Positions 25,251-33,461 of a stretch of 64,000 nt of DNA are shown here, piece by piece; positions within the stretch are counted from its first letter, which is position 1; each line of letters opens with the position of its first letter. The position numbers and the translations under genes were made by a program. Below the pieces are notes generated by a model that was not told the DNA's origin, searched no databases, and saw only the letters and a list, made by a program, of their open reading frames with translations. Source of the stretch: Pararhodobacter sp. (GTDB lineage: Bacteria > Pseudomonadota > Alphaproteobacteria > Rhodobacterales > Rhodobacteraceae); assembly GCF_034676545.1 (NCBI RefSeq), contig NZ_JAUCBZ010000015.1, positions 396,001-460,000 on the forward strand, in the 5' to 3' direction.

Positions 25251-26510
25251 ATGGACCTGGTCTTTGCGCCGAGCCAGATCGAGACTTGGCCTCTCGACCG
25301 GCTGCGCCCTTACGCCCGCAATGCCAAGATCCACGGCACGGACCAGGTCGCCAAGATCGCCGCCAGCATGGCCAAGTTCGGCTGGACCGTGCCGTGCCTT
25401 GTGGCCGACGATGGCGAACTGATCGCCGGGCATGGCCGGGTGTTGGCCGCCATCATGCTTGGGCTGAAGGACGTGCCGGTGATCCGGCTCGGCCACCTCG
25501 ATGAAGCCGAGCGCCGGGCCTACCGGATCGCCGACAACAAGCTGACCGAGCTGGGCGAATGGGACGAGGCGATGCTGCGCGACGAAATCGCGGGGCTGCT
25601 GGCCGAGGATTTCGACCTGTCGCTGCTCGGCATCGCCGATGAGGATCTGGACGCCCTGCTGCGCGATCCTGATCAGGTGGATGGCGGCGCGGTCGAGGGT
25701 GAGGATGACATTCCCGAGCCGCCGGTCACGCCGGTGTCGGTGGCGGGCGACTTGTGGCAGCTCGGGTCGCACCGACTGATCTGCGGGGACAGCACCTCCG
25801 CCGAGGTGGTCGGGCGGCTGCTTGGCGACGTGAAGCCACTGCTAATGGTGACCGACCCACCGTATGGGGTCGAATACGATCCGTCCTGGCGCAATCAGGC
25901 GGGCGCAGCCAAGACCAAACGCACCGGAAAGGTGTTGAACGACGACCGTGCCGATTGGCGCGAAGCATGGTCGCTGTTCCCCGGCGATGTTGCCTACGTC
26001 TGGCACGGCGCGCTGCATGCGGCGACGGTGGCTGAGAGTCTGGTTGCAGCAGGATTTGCCGTGCGGTCGCAGATCATCTGGGCCAAGGACCGCCTCGTTC
26101 TCAGCCGGGGCGATTACCATTGGCAGCACGAACCTTGCTGGTACGCTGTCAAGAAGACCGGCAAGGGCCACTGGGCAGGGGATCGGAAGCAGACCACGCT
26201 GTGGCACATTTCTGGCAAGGACCAGGATGCCACCACCGTCCATGGCACGCAAAAGCCGGTCGAGTGCATGCGCCGCCCGATCCTGAACAACTCCAGCCCC
26301 GGCCAAGCGGTGTTCGAACCGTTCATGGGGTCTGGCACCACGTTGATCGCGGCTGAAACCACGGGGCGGGTGTGTTTCGGGATCGAACTGAACCCTGCCT
26401 ATGTTGATGTCGCAATCGAGCGCTGGCAGCAATTTACCGGCGCCAATGCCGTGCTGGCTGATACCGGCGAGACCTTTGCCGACCTGAAGGCGAAAAGGCT
26501 GGCGGCATGA
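25251..26510 (+). CDS. ParB-N / adenine-type DNA methyltransferase fusion
   Basis: 419 residues. Residues 1-135 form a ParB-N domain (RNAKIHGTDQVAKIAASMAKFG, GELIAGHGRVLAA with the GHGR box at 60-63, YRIADNKLTELG). Residues 165-419 are a beta-class amino-methyltransferase with motif IV TDPPYG (201-206) preceding motif I FEPFMGSGTT (355-364). DPPY favours N6-adenine. ParB-MTase fusions are common in phages and islands and lack a linked endonuclease, so they are probably used for self-protection. The ParB part may direct or regulate the MTase. Translation is coupled to a second fusion by a 4-base overlap. Confidence 0.87.
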   Translation: MDLVFAPSQIETWPLDRLRPYARNAKIHGTDQVAKIAASMAKFGWTVPCLVADDGELIAGHGRVLAAIMLGLKDVPVIRLGHLDEAERRAYRIADNKLTELGEWDEAMLRDEIAGLLAEDFDLSLLGIADEDLDALLRDPDQVDGGAVEGEDDIPEPPVTPVSVAGDLWQLGSHRLICGDSTSAEVVGRLLGDVKPLLMVTDPPYGVEYDPSWRNQAGAAKTKRTGKVLNDDRADWREAWSLFPGDVAYVWHGALHAATVAESLVAAGFAVRSQIIWAKDRLVLSRGDYHWQHEPCWYAVKKTGKGHWAGDRKQTTLWHISGKDQDATTVHGTQKPVECMRRPILNNSSPGQAVFEPFMGSGTTLIAAETTGRVCFGIELNPAYVDVAIERWQQFTGANAVLADTGETFADLKAKRLAA

Positions 26511-27835
26511 ATGCGCCCCTCCTGCCGGGCAGGATCGAACTCTGGCCCCTCGCCCGGCTGAAGCCCTACGCCAGAAACGCCAAGACCCACGATGCCAACC
26601 AGGTGGCGAAGATTGCCGCCAGCATGGCCGAGTTCGGCTGGACCGTGCCGGTGCTGGTCGCGGCCGACGGCGAGTTGATCGCTGGCCATGGTCGCATCCT
26701 AGCCGCCGCGCACCTCGGGCTGTCCGATGCCCCGGTGATCGTGCTGGGCCATTTGACCGAAGCCCAGCGTCGGGCCTATCGGATCGCCGACAACAAACTG
26801 ACCGAATTGGGCGGCTGGGATGAGGCGCTGCTGTTGCAGGAATTGCAGGCACTGTTGGCCGAGGATTTCGACCTCGGGCTGATCGGGATCCCCGAGGATG
26901 AACTGGACGCACTGCTGGCAGACGCTGACGACCGCCCTGCGATTTCTGATGATGCGGCCGATGCGATCCCGGCCCCGCCCGCTGATCCGATCACGAAGCC
27001 GGGCGACATCTGGGCGCTGGGCAAGCACCGGCTATGCTGCGGCGATGCCACCGATCCGGCCGTCGTCGCCAGGCTGATGCAGGGCGAACAGGCCACCCTG
27101 ATGTTCACCTCGCCGCCCTATGCGCAGCAGCGGGACTACGGCGCGGCCAAGGAAAAGGTCAGCGATTGGGATGCGCTGATGCAGGGCGTGTTCGCCGCAG
27201 CGCCGGTCACCGCCGAGGCGCAGCTGCTGGTCAACCTCGGCCTCGTGCACCGCGACAGCGAATGGCAGCCCTATTGGGAAGGATGGGTGGAATGGATGCG
27301 CACATCTGGTTGGCGGCGGTTTGGCTGGTATGTGTGGGATCAGGGCCCCGGTTTGCCGGGCGACTGGAACGGCCGCCTGGCCCCGTCGCACGAGTTCATT
27401 TTCCACTTCAACCGCGCGCCCCGCAAACCCCACAAGACGGTCCCGTCCAAGCACGCGGGGGAAACCCTCGGCGGCGGTGGTCTGCGCGGGGCCGACGGCA
27501 CCGTCCACGCCAAGACCGGCACCGGCAACGCGATCCAGAGTCATCGCATCCCTGACAGTGTTTTTCGGATCATGCGCCACAAGGGCGGGCTGGGGGCTGC
27601 CGGATCGCACCCAGCGGTTTTCCCGGTGGCGCTGGTCGAGGCGGTGCTGACGGCGTTCGCGGATCCCGGCGACCTGATCTACGAGCCGTTCTGCGGCTCC
27701 GGCACCCAGATCGTTGCCGCCGAACGCGCTGGGCGGCGGTGCTTCGCAATTGAACTGGACCCGGTCTATTGCGACGTCGCCGTGCGGCGGTGGGAAATGG
27801 CGACGGGGAAAAAGGCGGTGTCCAGTTCAGGCTGA
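26507..27835 (+). CDS. ParB-N / N4-cytosine-type DNA methyltransferase fusion
   Basis: 442 residues with the same plan as the preceding protein. The ParB-N part is very similar (RNAKTHDANQVAKIAASMAEFG, GHGR at 60-63, YRIADNKLTELGGWDEALL), so the pair arose by duplication. The methyltransferase domain is different: motif IV is TSPPYA (201-206) rather than DPPY, and motif I is YEPFCGSGTQ. S/T-S-P-P-Y usually marks N4-cytosine enzymes. The two genes thus attach one targeting or regulatory module to two chemistries. A phage-encoded defence against host restriction is the likely use. Confidence 0.87.
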   Translation: MNAPLLPGRIELWPLARLKPYARNAKTHDANQVAKIAASMAEFGWTVPVLVAADGELIAGHGRILAAAHLGLSDAPVIVLGHLTEAQRRAYRIADNKLTELGGWDEALLLQELQALLAEDFDLGLIGIPEDELDALLADADDRPAISDDAADAIPAPPADPITKPGDIWALGKHRLCCGDATDPAVVARLMQGEQATLMFTSPPYAQQRDYGAAKEKVSDWDALMQGVFAAAPVTAEAQLLVNLGLVHRDSEWQPYWEGWVEWMRTSGWRRFGWYVWDQGPGLPGDWNGRLAPSHEFIFHFNRAPRKPHKTVPSKHAGETLGGGGLRGADGTVHAKTGTGNAIQSHRIPDSVFRIMRHKGGLGAAGSHPAVFPVALVEAVLTAFADPGDLIYEPFCGSGTQIVAAERAGRRCFAIELDPVYCDVAVRRWEMATGKKAVSSSG

Positions 27836-27958
27836 CGCCGAGGCAGAAGACGGCAGTGTGCTCAACATGGGACATTTCTAACGGCAACAGCTTATACTTA
27901 GATTGTGCTGATCTGATCAGTTACAGTCTGGTCAAGGCTACTGAAGGGCGTAACGTAT

Positions 27959-28714
27959 ATGGCATGTCAGAACTGCGGTGCAAGCGACACGATCAAGGCG
28001 CACTTGATTCCCGAGGCCTTCGTCATGGAGGTAAAGGTCGAACGGGGCGAGCAGCTACTGATAGTTCATGAAGGCCAAGCGCGGCCAAAAGTTAGCAATA
28101 CCGGAAACTATGATCCCAGTCTCCTTTGTGCAGCTTGTGACGGCATCCTCGGGCGCTGGGAGGGATATGCCTATACGCTTTTCAAGCGCCTTCGTGGAGT
28201 CAGAGCAGAGCTCGGCTCGTTCGCCGCAATGGGACATGTTGACGGAGATCAAATTCTCCGATTTGCAGCAGGCATAGCTTGGAAATTCACAGCAACGCAG
28301 AAACATTTCGGCAAGATCGACATCGGCCCATACAGCTCCTTGTTAAAGGAGGTTGCGTTTGAAAATGCGCCAATCCCTTCGTCAGTTGATGTCGCAGTAG
28401 TCCGTTTGGTTGAGCTGGACGGCGATGTTTACTATTACCGAGAGCCAGTACCTGCGAGGCACGGAGGGATCAATTCTGTCCGATTTTCGGTCGGAAGCTT
28501 TGTAATCTATCTGAAAACAGACAAAAGACCGAACGATCGCACAATGCCCCCCGAATGTTGGCTGAAAGGGCGGTCAGAGGGGAAGTTCCTAATTGCTCCC
28601 GCCGAATATTTCACGGAGGGGAAACTCCATCGAGAATTGGCGATGAAAGACCCTGTTCGTCGATTTTTCGGTGATATGCGTACACGCAAGCAAACGCGAA
28701 CCCAGAATAAATGA
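27959..28714 (+). CDS. Zinc-cysteine protein, HNH-like N-terminus, unknown function
   Basis: 251 residues. It starts MACQNCGASDTIKAHLIPEAF and later has LLCAACDGILGRWEG: two CxxC pairs plus a His, spaced as in treble-clef/HNH-type zinc folds. The remaining ~180 residues are mixed alpha/beta with no recognised family. Less GC-rich than its neighbours and flanked by gaps, so it looks like an independently acquired gene. Nuclease activity is only a possibility: the HNH catalytic His is not certain. Confidence 0.6.
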   Translation: MACQNCGASDTIKAHLIPEAFVMEVKVERGEQLLIVHEGQARPKVSNTGNYDPSLLCAACDGILGRWEGYAYTLFKRLRGVRAELGSFAAMGHVDGDQILRFAAGIAWKFTATQKHFGKIDIGPYSSLLKEVAFENAPIPSSVDVAVVRLVELDGDVYYYREPVPARHGGINSVRFSVGSFVIYLKTDKRPNDRTMPPECWLKGRSEGKFLIAPAEYFTEGKLHRELAMKDPVRRFFGDMRTRKQTRTQNK

Positions 28715-28749
28715 ATTGCAACATTTCAAATCCAACATCGCCACCGACG

Positions 28750-29292
28750 TCAATTAGGTGGACCGATTCGATATACACGTCCACGTTCAGCGTCTTTTAC
28801 CGACGATACAGCCAGCCCCAGCTTTTTGCCCAAAGCACCAGACATAACACCCCTCGCTGTGTGGGTCTGCCAATGTGTCGCGGCAATGATCTCCTCCATC
28901 GTTGCCCCCTCCGGCGCCTGAAGCATCGCGATCAGCATTGCCTGTTTGGTACCTGATCTCGGTGTCCTCCGCTGGGCAGCTGGTGTCTTGGCGGCATGTT
29001 CGCGGATCGCGACCACTGTCTTCACCACCACCGGCTCAATCCCGATGGCCAGCAGACCAGCGTCTGTCACCACCAGCGTGGTGCCATGGCCATCGCCGGT
29101 CTCGCGCCAAAGCGGTTCATTCCGCCGCAGGTTGGCGTCGACCTCCTGCAGCCAGCCATGATCGATCATCTTCGACACAGCCATCTTGGCCGATGCACCG
29201 GCCAGCCCCTTGGGTAGCGGCAAGGCGATATTTTCCGGGCGCTGGGCCCCGGCGCTGAGGATGATGGCCTGGGTATCGGTCAGCTTGGTCAT
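28750..29292 (-). CDS. DUF3489 domain protein
   Basis: 180 residues. The C-terminal half, SGTKQAMLIAMLQAPEGATMEEIIAATHWQTHTARGVMSGALGKKLGLAV, is the DUF3489 winged-helix-like domain. The N-terminus (LTDTQAIILSAGAQR) is typical of these proteins in alphaproteobacterial phages and islands. A DNA-binding or regulatory role is likely but undocumented. It is the last gene of a minus-strand set of six small genes, starting 10 bases after the stop of the previous one. Confidence 0.8.
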   Translation of the reverse strand: MTKLTDTQAIILSAGAQRPENIALPLPKGLAGASAKMAVSKMIDHGWLQEVDANLRRNEPLWRETGDGHGTTLVVTDAGLLAIGIEPVVVKTVVAIREHAAKTPAAQRRTPRSGTKQAMLIAMLQAPEGATMEEIIAATHWQTHTARGVMSGALGKKLGLAVSSVKDAERGRVYRIGPPN

Positions 29293-29301
29293 GGCGTTCC
29301 T

Positions 29302-29526
29302 CTAGTGGTCGTGCGTGGCAAGGAAGGCGGTGATGCGCGATCTCAGGTCGTTGTGGCCGTCGGCATCCGCGCCGATGATCACGTCACCATCGTCGTCACG
29401 GTCCAGATCGGCGATCTCGCGCAGCAGGGCGATGGCGTCGTCGCACGCGGCGAGGCGTTCGGCTTCCCATGCGGCGGAGATCGCTTCCTGTTCGATCTGG
29501 TGGCGCTGGGCGGGATCAAGCGGCAT
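29302..29526 (-). CDS. Small conserved phage protein, unknown function
   Basis: 74 residues: MPLDPAQRHQIEQEAISAAW, a helical start, then a very acidic DLDRDDDGDVIIGADADGH and a helical C-terminus. No recognised domain. Its start overlaps the end of the preceding small gene by 11 bases and its stop lies 10 bases before the DUF3489 gene. Confidence 0.6.
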   Translation of the reverse strand: MPLDPAQRHQIEQEAISAAWEAERLAACDDAIALLREIADLDRDDDGDVIIGADADGHNDLRSRITAFLATHDH

Positions 29527-29746
29527 GTTCGCCCTCCTTGAACGCAGCGTCGGTGATCTGGCGCAGAAGGCTAGCGTAGTGGTTCAGGGTGCCGACGTGG
29601 CCCCAGTTGATCTCGTCGGGGTGTGTCTCGAAGTGGTCGTCGCTCAGGACTTTCAGGCGCTCCAGCATCGCGTCGATCTGGAACTTGGAGGTCATGAATG
29701 CGTCGAGGGCTTTGGCGTTGTCGGTGGCGGCGCGGCGGGTTGACAT
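29516..29746 (-). CDS. Small conserved phage protein, unknown function
   Basis: 76 residues from MSTRRAATDNAKAL. The ATG at 29746 has AAGGACAC upstream; an in-frame ATG at 29773 would add MQLTQRTLA. The same MQLT leader occurs before the DUF6900 gene, where again an internal ATG has the better ribosome site, so I take the shorter form for both. The protein is mostly helical with no recognised family. Confidence 0.58.
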   Translation of the reverse strand: MSTRRAATDNAKALDAFMTSKFQIDAMLERLKVLSDDHFETHPDEINWGHVGTLNHYASLLRQITDAAFKEGEHAA

Positions 29747-29830
29747 GGCGAGTGTCCTTTGGGTGAGTTGCATCGTTTCCGTATAATCACCATCGCTCTG
29801 GCGGAGCGGTTAGTGTAGGTAAATCCAAGC
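29747..29830 (-). promoter_or_regulatory. Leader/promoter segment, copy 1 of a duplicated control region
   Basis: On the minus strand this reads TACACT, CAGAGCGAT, then GGAAACGATGCAACTCACC before the gene at 29746. The same blocks in the same order lie at 30600-30665 before the DUF6900 gene. Conservation in blocks with variable spacers looks like promoter plus operator sequence rather than chance. Confidence 0.4.
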
Positions 29831-29848
29831 AATATCAGTGCTTTCTGA

Positions 29849-30145
29849 TTACACTCCGGGCGCATCGACCTTCGGTTCGACCGCCACCCACTGGCACCCG
29901 ATCCACATGTAGAGATGGGCAAACTCCCGCGTCGGGCGGGACAGGATGCGCGGCGCACGGGGCGGGCTGAAGCAATCCAGTGCCTCTCGTGTGACCTGCC
30001 GTATCTCCCGGGCGGCGAGAATGTCTTCCGGCTTCCAGCGCGCCAGCGCGGGCAGCATGTGGGCGGGATAGCCGTCGAAGTGGACGTAGACATGCGCCCA
30101 TTCCTCTGGCCCGATCTGGATGGCGATCTGCGCGCGGGTGCTCAT
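29849..30145 (-). CDS. Small conserved phage protein, unknown function
   Basis: 98 residues: MSTRAQIAIQIGPEEWAHVYVHFDGYPAHMLPAL, then a helical part and a C-terminal YMWIGCQWVAVEPKVDAPGV. The N-terminal pattern, strands followed by HFDGYP, recurs in small proteins of alphaproteobacterial phages. No function is known. It is third in the six-gene minus-strand set. Confidence 0.62.
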   Translation of the reverse strand: MSTRAQIAIQIGPEEWAHVYVHFDGYPAHMLPALARWKPEDILAAREIRQVTREALDCFSPPRAPRILSRPTREFAHLYMWIGCQWVAVEPKVDAPGV

Positions 30146-30154
30146 GGTGCCGCC

Positions 30155-30376
30155 TCAGATCAGCTGCAGATCGACCAGCACAGCGCTGGCAGCGGCCAGT
30201 TGTGCTGTCGGCAGGTCGATCTTTATGTGCGAGAAGAGGTCCGAGCAGTCGGCCCTGACCCCAGCTTCCTTGAGCGCGGCGTCAATGGATTCCGCCACCA
30301 CGTTGGGGCGCGAGCGGTCGAGATGGTCGGGCAGCGTGTCGATTTCGATGCGGATGGTGGTGGTGGCCATGGTCAT
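30155..30376 (-). CDS. Small conserved phage protein, unknown function
   Basis: 73 residues starting MTMATTTIRIEIDTLPDHLDRSRP behind GGGAGGG. A second in-frame ATG lies two codons later. Short strand-helix architecture; no recognised domain. It is located 14 bases after the DUF6900 stop and 9 bases before the next gene. Confidence 0.58.
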   Translation of the reverse strand: MTMATTTIRIEIDTLPDHLDRSRPNVVAESIDAALKEAGVRADCSDLFSHIKIDLPTAQLAAASAVLVDLQLI

Positions 30377-30390
30377 GTCCCTGCCCTCCC

Positions 30391-30591
30391 TCAGCGCTTC
30401 GTCGCGGCGGTGACGCCCGCAGCGTAGGCCGCTTCAAGTGCTGCACGGATCGCCCAGACGGCGACATCGTGGAAGTCCAGCCGGTCGCTGTTTTGGGTCT
30501 CCAGCGTCTCGATGCTGTGGAAATGCTTGCTGGCGATCTCCAGCAGCAGGGCTTCGCTGGGGGCTTTGGCGGGGGTGGTCTTGGTGTTCAT
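30391..30591 (-). CDS. DUF6900 domain protein
   Basis: 66 residues. ALLLEIASKHFHSIETLETQNSDRLDFHDVAVWAIRAALEAAYAAG is a DUF6900-type sequence common in phages and plasmids of alphaproteobacteria. Function unknown. I use ATG 30591 with GGAG upstream; the upstream in-frame start at 30696 or MQLT start would add unconserved residues. It is the first gene of the small-gene set, divergent from the terminase genes. Confidence 0.72.
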   Translation of the reverse strand: MNTKTTPAKAPSEALLLEIASKHFHSIETLETQNSDRLDFHDVAVWAIRAALEAAYAAGVTAATKR

Positions 30592-30720
30592 GGCGTGGTC
30601 TCCGGGGGTGAGTTGCATCGTTTTCCTTGGACCCAGAATCGCTCTGCACGGGAGTGTAATCAACTGAATAAGAAGATTATTTCCGTTTAATTCCAATATC
30701 TTGAGGTCAATTCAATCGCC
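30592..30720. promoter_or_regulatory. Divergent region between small-gene set and late head operon; leader copy 2
   Basis: A 129-bp region. On the minus strand it repeats the blocks TACACT, CAGAGCGAT and GGAAAACGATGCAACTCACC seen at 29747-29830. On the plus side AT-rich DNA (30650-30715) precedes the terminase small subunit and is a likely place for the late promoter, though I cannot pick out a convincing hexamer pair. Confidence 0.4.
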
Positions 30721-31257
30721 ATGGAAGGTATGTCCGAACGCGAGTATTCCGCCCATTCCGGCCTCTCGCGTGGGGCCATCCAGAAGGCGCGCCGCGCCAG
30801 TCGGCTGGTGGTCTATGGCGACGGGTCGATCAACGCCGCCGCGTCCGACGTGCGCCGGGCTGATATGACCGATCCGGATCAGCAGCGCCGCAGCACCGGC
30901 GGCGATAGCGGGTTCAGCGGCGCTGCTGACAGCTCGTCCTATCTGAAGGCCCGCACGGCGCTGACGGTTTACCAGGCGCAGGACAAGCAGCTTGGCATCC
31001 AGAAGAAGAAGGGCACGCTGGTCGACCGGGCCCGGGCGGAAGCGCTGGTGTTCCGGTTGGCCCGACAGGAACGCGATACTTGGGTCACCTGGCCCAACAG
31101 AGTGGCGGCGCTGATGGCGGCCGAAGTGGCCTTGGGAGTGGAAAAACAGACCGGAACGCCGGTGATCATCGAGGCCGCGATCCTGCAGAGGGTGTTGGAA
31201 GCCCATGTCAGACAGCACCTCGACGACCTCGCCGATCTCCGAGTTTCCCTCGGATAG
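30721..31257 (+). CDS. Terminase small subunit-like protein (Nu1 type)
   Basis: 178 residues. The N-terminal MSEREYSAHSGLSRGAIQKARRASRLVVYGDGSINAAASD is an HTH of the Nu1/terminase small subunit type used to recognise the packaging site. A helical dimerisation region follows, ending VLEAHVRQHLDDLADL. It overlaps the start of the large subunit gene by 53 bases, as small subunits commonly do. Start is ATG 30721 or the in-frame ATG 30730. Confidence 0.75.
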   Translation: MEGMSEREYSAHSGLSRGAIQKARRASRLVVYGDGSINAAASDVRRADMTDPDQQRRSTGGDSGFSGAADSSSYLKARTALTVYQAQDKQLGIQKKKGTLVDRARAEALVFRLARQERDTWVTWPNRVAALMAAEVALGVEKQTGTPVIIEAAILQRVLEAHVRQHLDDLADLRVSLG

Positions 31258-33241
31258 CGATGACCTTACCGTCGACCTCGACCTAGAGTTTGACGGGGCC
31301 AAGGACATCCTCCGCAGCTGGCGAAAGGGCATGCGCCCCGACCCAGACCTGACCGTATCGGAATGGGCGGATCAACACCGCTGGCTGTCCTCGCGTGGTG
31401 CGGCCGAGCCAGGGCGGTATCGCACTGCGCGTGCTCCCTATCTGCGCGAGATCATGGATGCGCTGTCACCCCGGCACCCGGCGCAGCGGATTTCGTTCAT
31501 GAAGGCCGCACAGGTTGGCGCGACCGAGGCTGGCAACAACTGGATCGGCTTTGTCATCCATCATGCGCCCGGGCCGATGCTGGCGGTATTGCCATCGCTG
31601 GAACTCGCCAAACGCACGTCGCGGGGTCGTCTTGATCCTCTGATCGCAGACAGCCCGGCTCTGCGCGAACGGGTCAATCCGGCCCGGTCGCGCGATGCTG
31701 GCAACTCGATGCTGTCGAAGGAATTCCCCGGCGGCATCCTGGTGCTGACCGGCGCGAACTCGGCCACCGGCCTGCGGTCGATGCCCGCGCGCTACATCTT
31801 TCTGGATGAGGTCGACGCCTATCCAGCTTCTGCTGACGAGGAAGGTGATCCGGTCACGCTGGCTGAAGCGCGGACCACCACCTTCTCGCACCGGCGCAAG
31901 GTGTTCATGGTTTCGACCCCGACAATCCGGGGTTTGTCGCGCATTGAACGGGAGTTTGATGCCAGCGATCAGCGTCGGTATTTCGTGCCCTGCCCGCACT
32001 GCGGGGCAATGCAGTGGCTGCAGTTTGAACGCCTGCGCTGGGACAAAGGTCGGCCCGACACGGCGGCGTATCATTGCGAGGGCTGCGAGAAGCCAATCGC
32101 CGAGCATCACAAGACGCGGATGCTGGAGCAAGGCGAGTGGCGCGCAACCGCCGTTTCTGCTGACCCGCATTCCATCGGTTTCCATATCTCGGCGCTTTAC
32201 TCGCCGCTGGGCTGGAAAAGCTGGCAGCAGATCGCGCGGGAATGGCTGGCGGCCCAAGGCTCGGAGGAGATGCTGCGTGTAGCGCGCAACACGCTTCTGG
32301 GCGAGACATGGATCGAGAGCGGCGACGCCCCCGAGTGGCAGCGGCTGGCCGAGCGCCGCGAAGCCTATGGCGGTGCGCAGGTTCCCGTCGGTGGTCTTTT
32401 CCTGACGGCTGGCGTCGATGTGCAAAAGGATCGGATCGAGGTCGATGTCTGGGCCTGGGGCCGGGGCTTGGAGTCGTGGCTGGTCGATCACATCGTGATT
32501 GCCGGTGGTCCAGACGATCCGACATGCTGGGACAAGCTGACAGCCCTGCTCGGTCGGACATGGACCTGTGCCAATGGTGCGGTGATGGTGATCGGCAAGC
32601 TGGCCATCGATACCGGCTATGAAGCCCCGGCGGTTTACGCTTGGGCCAGAAAACAAGGCTTCGATCAGGTCTCGCCGATCAAAGGGCTTGAGGGCTTCAA
32701 TCGCGCCACGCCAGTGTCGGGCCCAACGTTCGTCGACGCCACCATCGGCGGCAAGCGTCTGCGCCGCGGGGCGCGGCTGTGGTCGGTGGCCACGGCGACG
32801 TTCAAGACCGAAACCTACCGCTTCCTGCGGCTGGAACGGCCGAGCGATGAAGACCGGGCGCTGGGCGTGCTGGACGCGCCCGGCACCGTTCACTTGCCAG
32901 ATTGGATCGACACCGAATGGCTGAAACAGCTGGTGGCGGAACAGCTGGTCACGGTGCGCAACAAGCGCGGCTATGCCCACCCTGAATGGCAGAAGATGCG
33001 GGAACGCAATGAGGCCCTCGACACCCGCGTCTATGCCCGGGCGGCGGCTTGGATCATGGGCGCCGACCGCTGGGACGAGGCGACCTGGCGGCGGCTGGAG
33101 GCGCAGGCCGGGGTTGAGACGCGACCGGCTGCACAGGTTGCGGCCCCAGCAGAACCGGCCCCAACCGCGCCCAAGGCCGGAACACCGACAACACCGCGGC
33201 GCAAACGCCGGGCCTACACACCGAACTTCATGAGGGATTGA
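31205..33241 (+). CDS. Terminase large subunit (lambda gpA family)
   Basis: 678 residues of the GpA ATPase/nuclease family, the motor that cuts and packages phage DNA. Visible: TVSEWADQHRWLSSRGAAEPG start, Walker A-like KAAQVGATEAG (100-110), Walker B YIFLDEVDAYP (197-207), and a zinc ribbon CPHC...CEGC (263-294). The C-terminal nuclease region includes the GVDVQKDRIEV acidic start. The C-terminal ~40 residues are a basic, Pro/Ala-rich tail. A gpA-type motor implies cos-type packaging, consistent with a Nu1-like small subunit. Confidence 0.93.
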   Translation: MSDSTSTTSPISEFPSDSDDLTVDLDLEFDGAKDILRSWRKGMRPDPDLTVSEWADQHRWLSSRGAAEPGRYRTARAPYLREIMDALSPRHPAQRISFMKAAQVGATEAGNNWIGFVIHHAPGPMLAVLPSLELAKRTSRGRLDPLIADSPALRERVNPARSRDAGNSMLSKEFPGGILVLTGANSATGLRSMPARYIFLDEVDAYPASADEEGDPVTLAEARTTTFSHRRKVFMVSTPTIRGLSRIEREFDASDQRRYFVPCPHCGAMQWLQFERLRWDKGRPDTAAYHCEGCEKPIAEHHKTRMLEQGEWRATAVSADPHSIGFHISALYSPLGWKSWQQIAREWLAAQGSEEMLRVARNTLLGETWIESGDAPEWQRLAERREAYGGAQVPVGGLFLTAGVDVQKDRIEVDVWAWGRGLESWLVDHIVIAGGPDDPTCWDKLTALLGRTWTCANGAVMVIGKLAIDTGYEAPAVYAWARKQGFDQVSPIKGLEGFNRATPVSGPTFVDATIGGKRLRRGARLWSVATATFKTETYRFLRLERPSDEDRALGVLDAPGTVHLPDWIDTEWLKQLVAEQLVTVRNKRGYAHPEWQKMRERNEALDTRVYARAAAWIMGADRWDEATWRRLEAQAGVETRPAAQVAAPAEPAPTAPKAGTPTTPRRKRRAYTPNFMRD

Positions 33242-33242
33242 G

Positions 33243-33458
33243 ATGGATCTGGAACGGATGCGAGCGCTCTTAGCGGCGCTGCAGGAGGCGCGCTACGCAG
33301 GCGTCCGCTCGGTCAGCTATGACGGCAAATCGATCAACTATGGCTCGGACGCTGAACTGGCGAACGCCATCAGCGACCTGGAAACCCGGATTGCCACGGC
33401 CACGACCGGCGCGCCACGTCGTCGCCGCTGGGGCACGGTTGCCTCGAAGGGTCTGTGA
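33243..33458 (+). CDS. gpW-like head-tail joining protein
   Basis: 71 residues, close to lambda gpW (68). It comprises two helices around a short hairpin: MDLERMRALLAALQEARYAGVRSVSYDGKSINYGSDAELANAISDLETRI. It sits between terminase and portal, exactly as in lambda-like phages, and should plug the packaged head at the connector. It starts 2 bases after the terminase stop. Confidence 0.8.
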   Translation: MDLERMRALLAALQEARYAGVRSVSYDGKSINYGSDAELANAISDLETRIATATTGAPRRRRWGTVASKGL

Positions 33459-33461
33459 CCG

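Noticed and set aside
25842..26912. A 356-codon minus-strand frame opposite the ParB-methyltransferase genes
   Set aside because: Arg/Gly/Ala-rich shadow of high-GC coding DNA; the plus strand has ParB and methyltransferase motifs.
31466..32980. A 504-codon minus-strand frame opposite terminase
   Set aside because: Shadow frame with no recognisable domain; the terminase frame has Walker motifs and the zinc ribbon.
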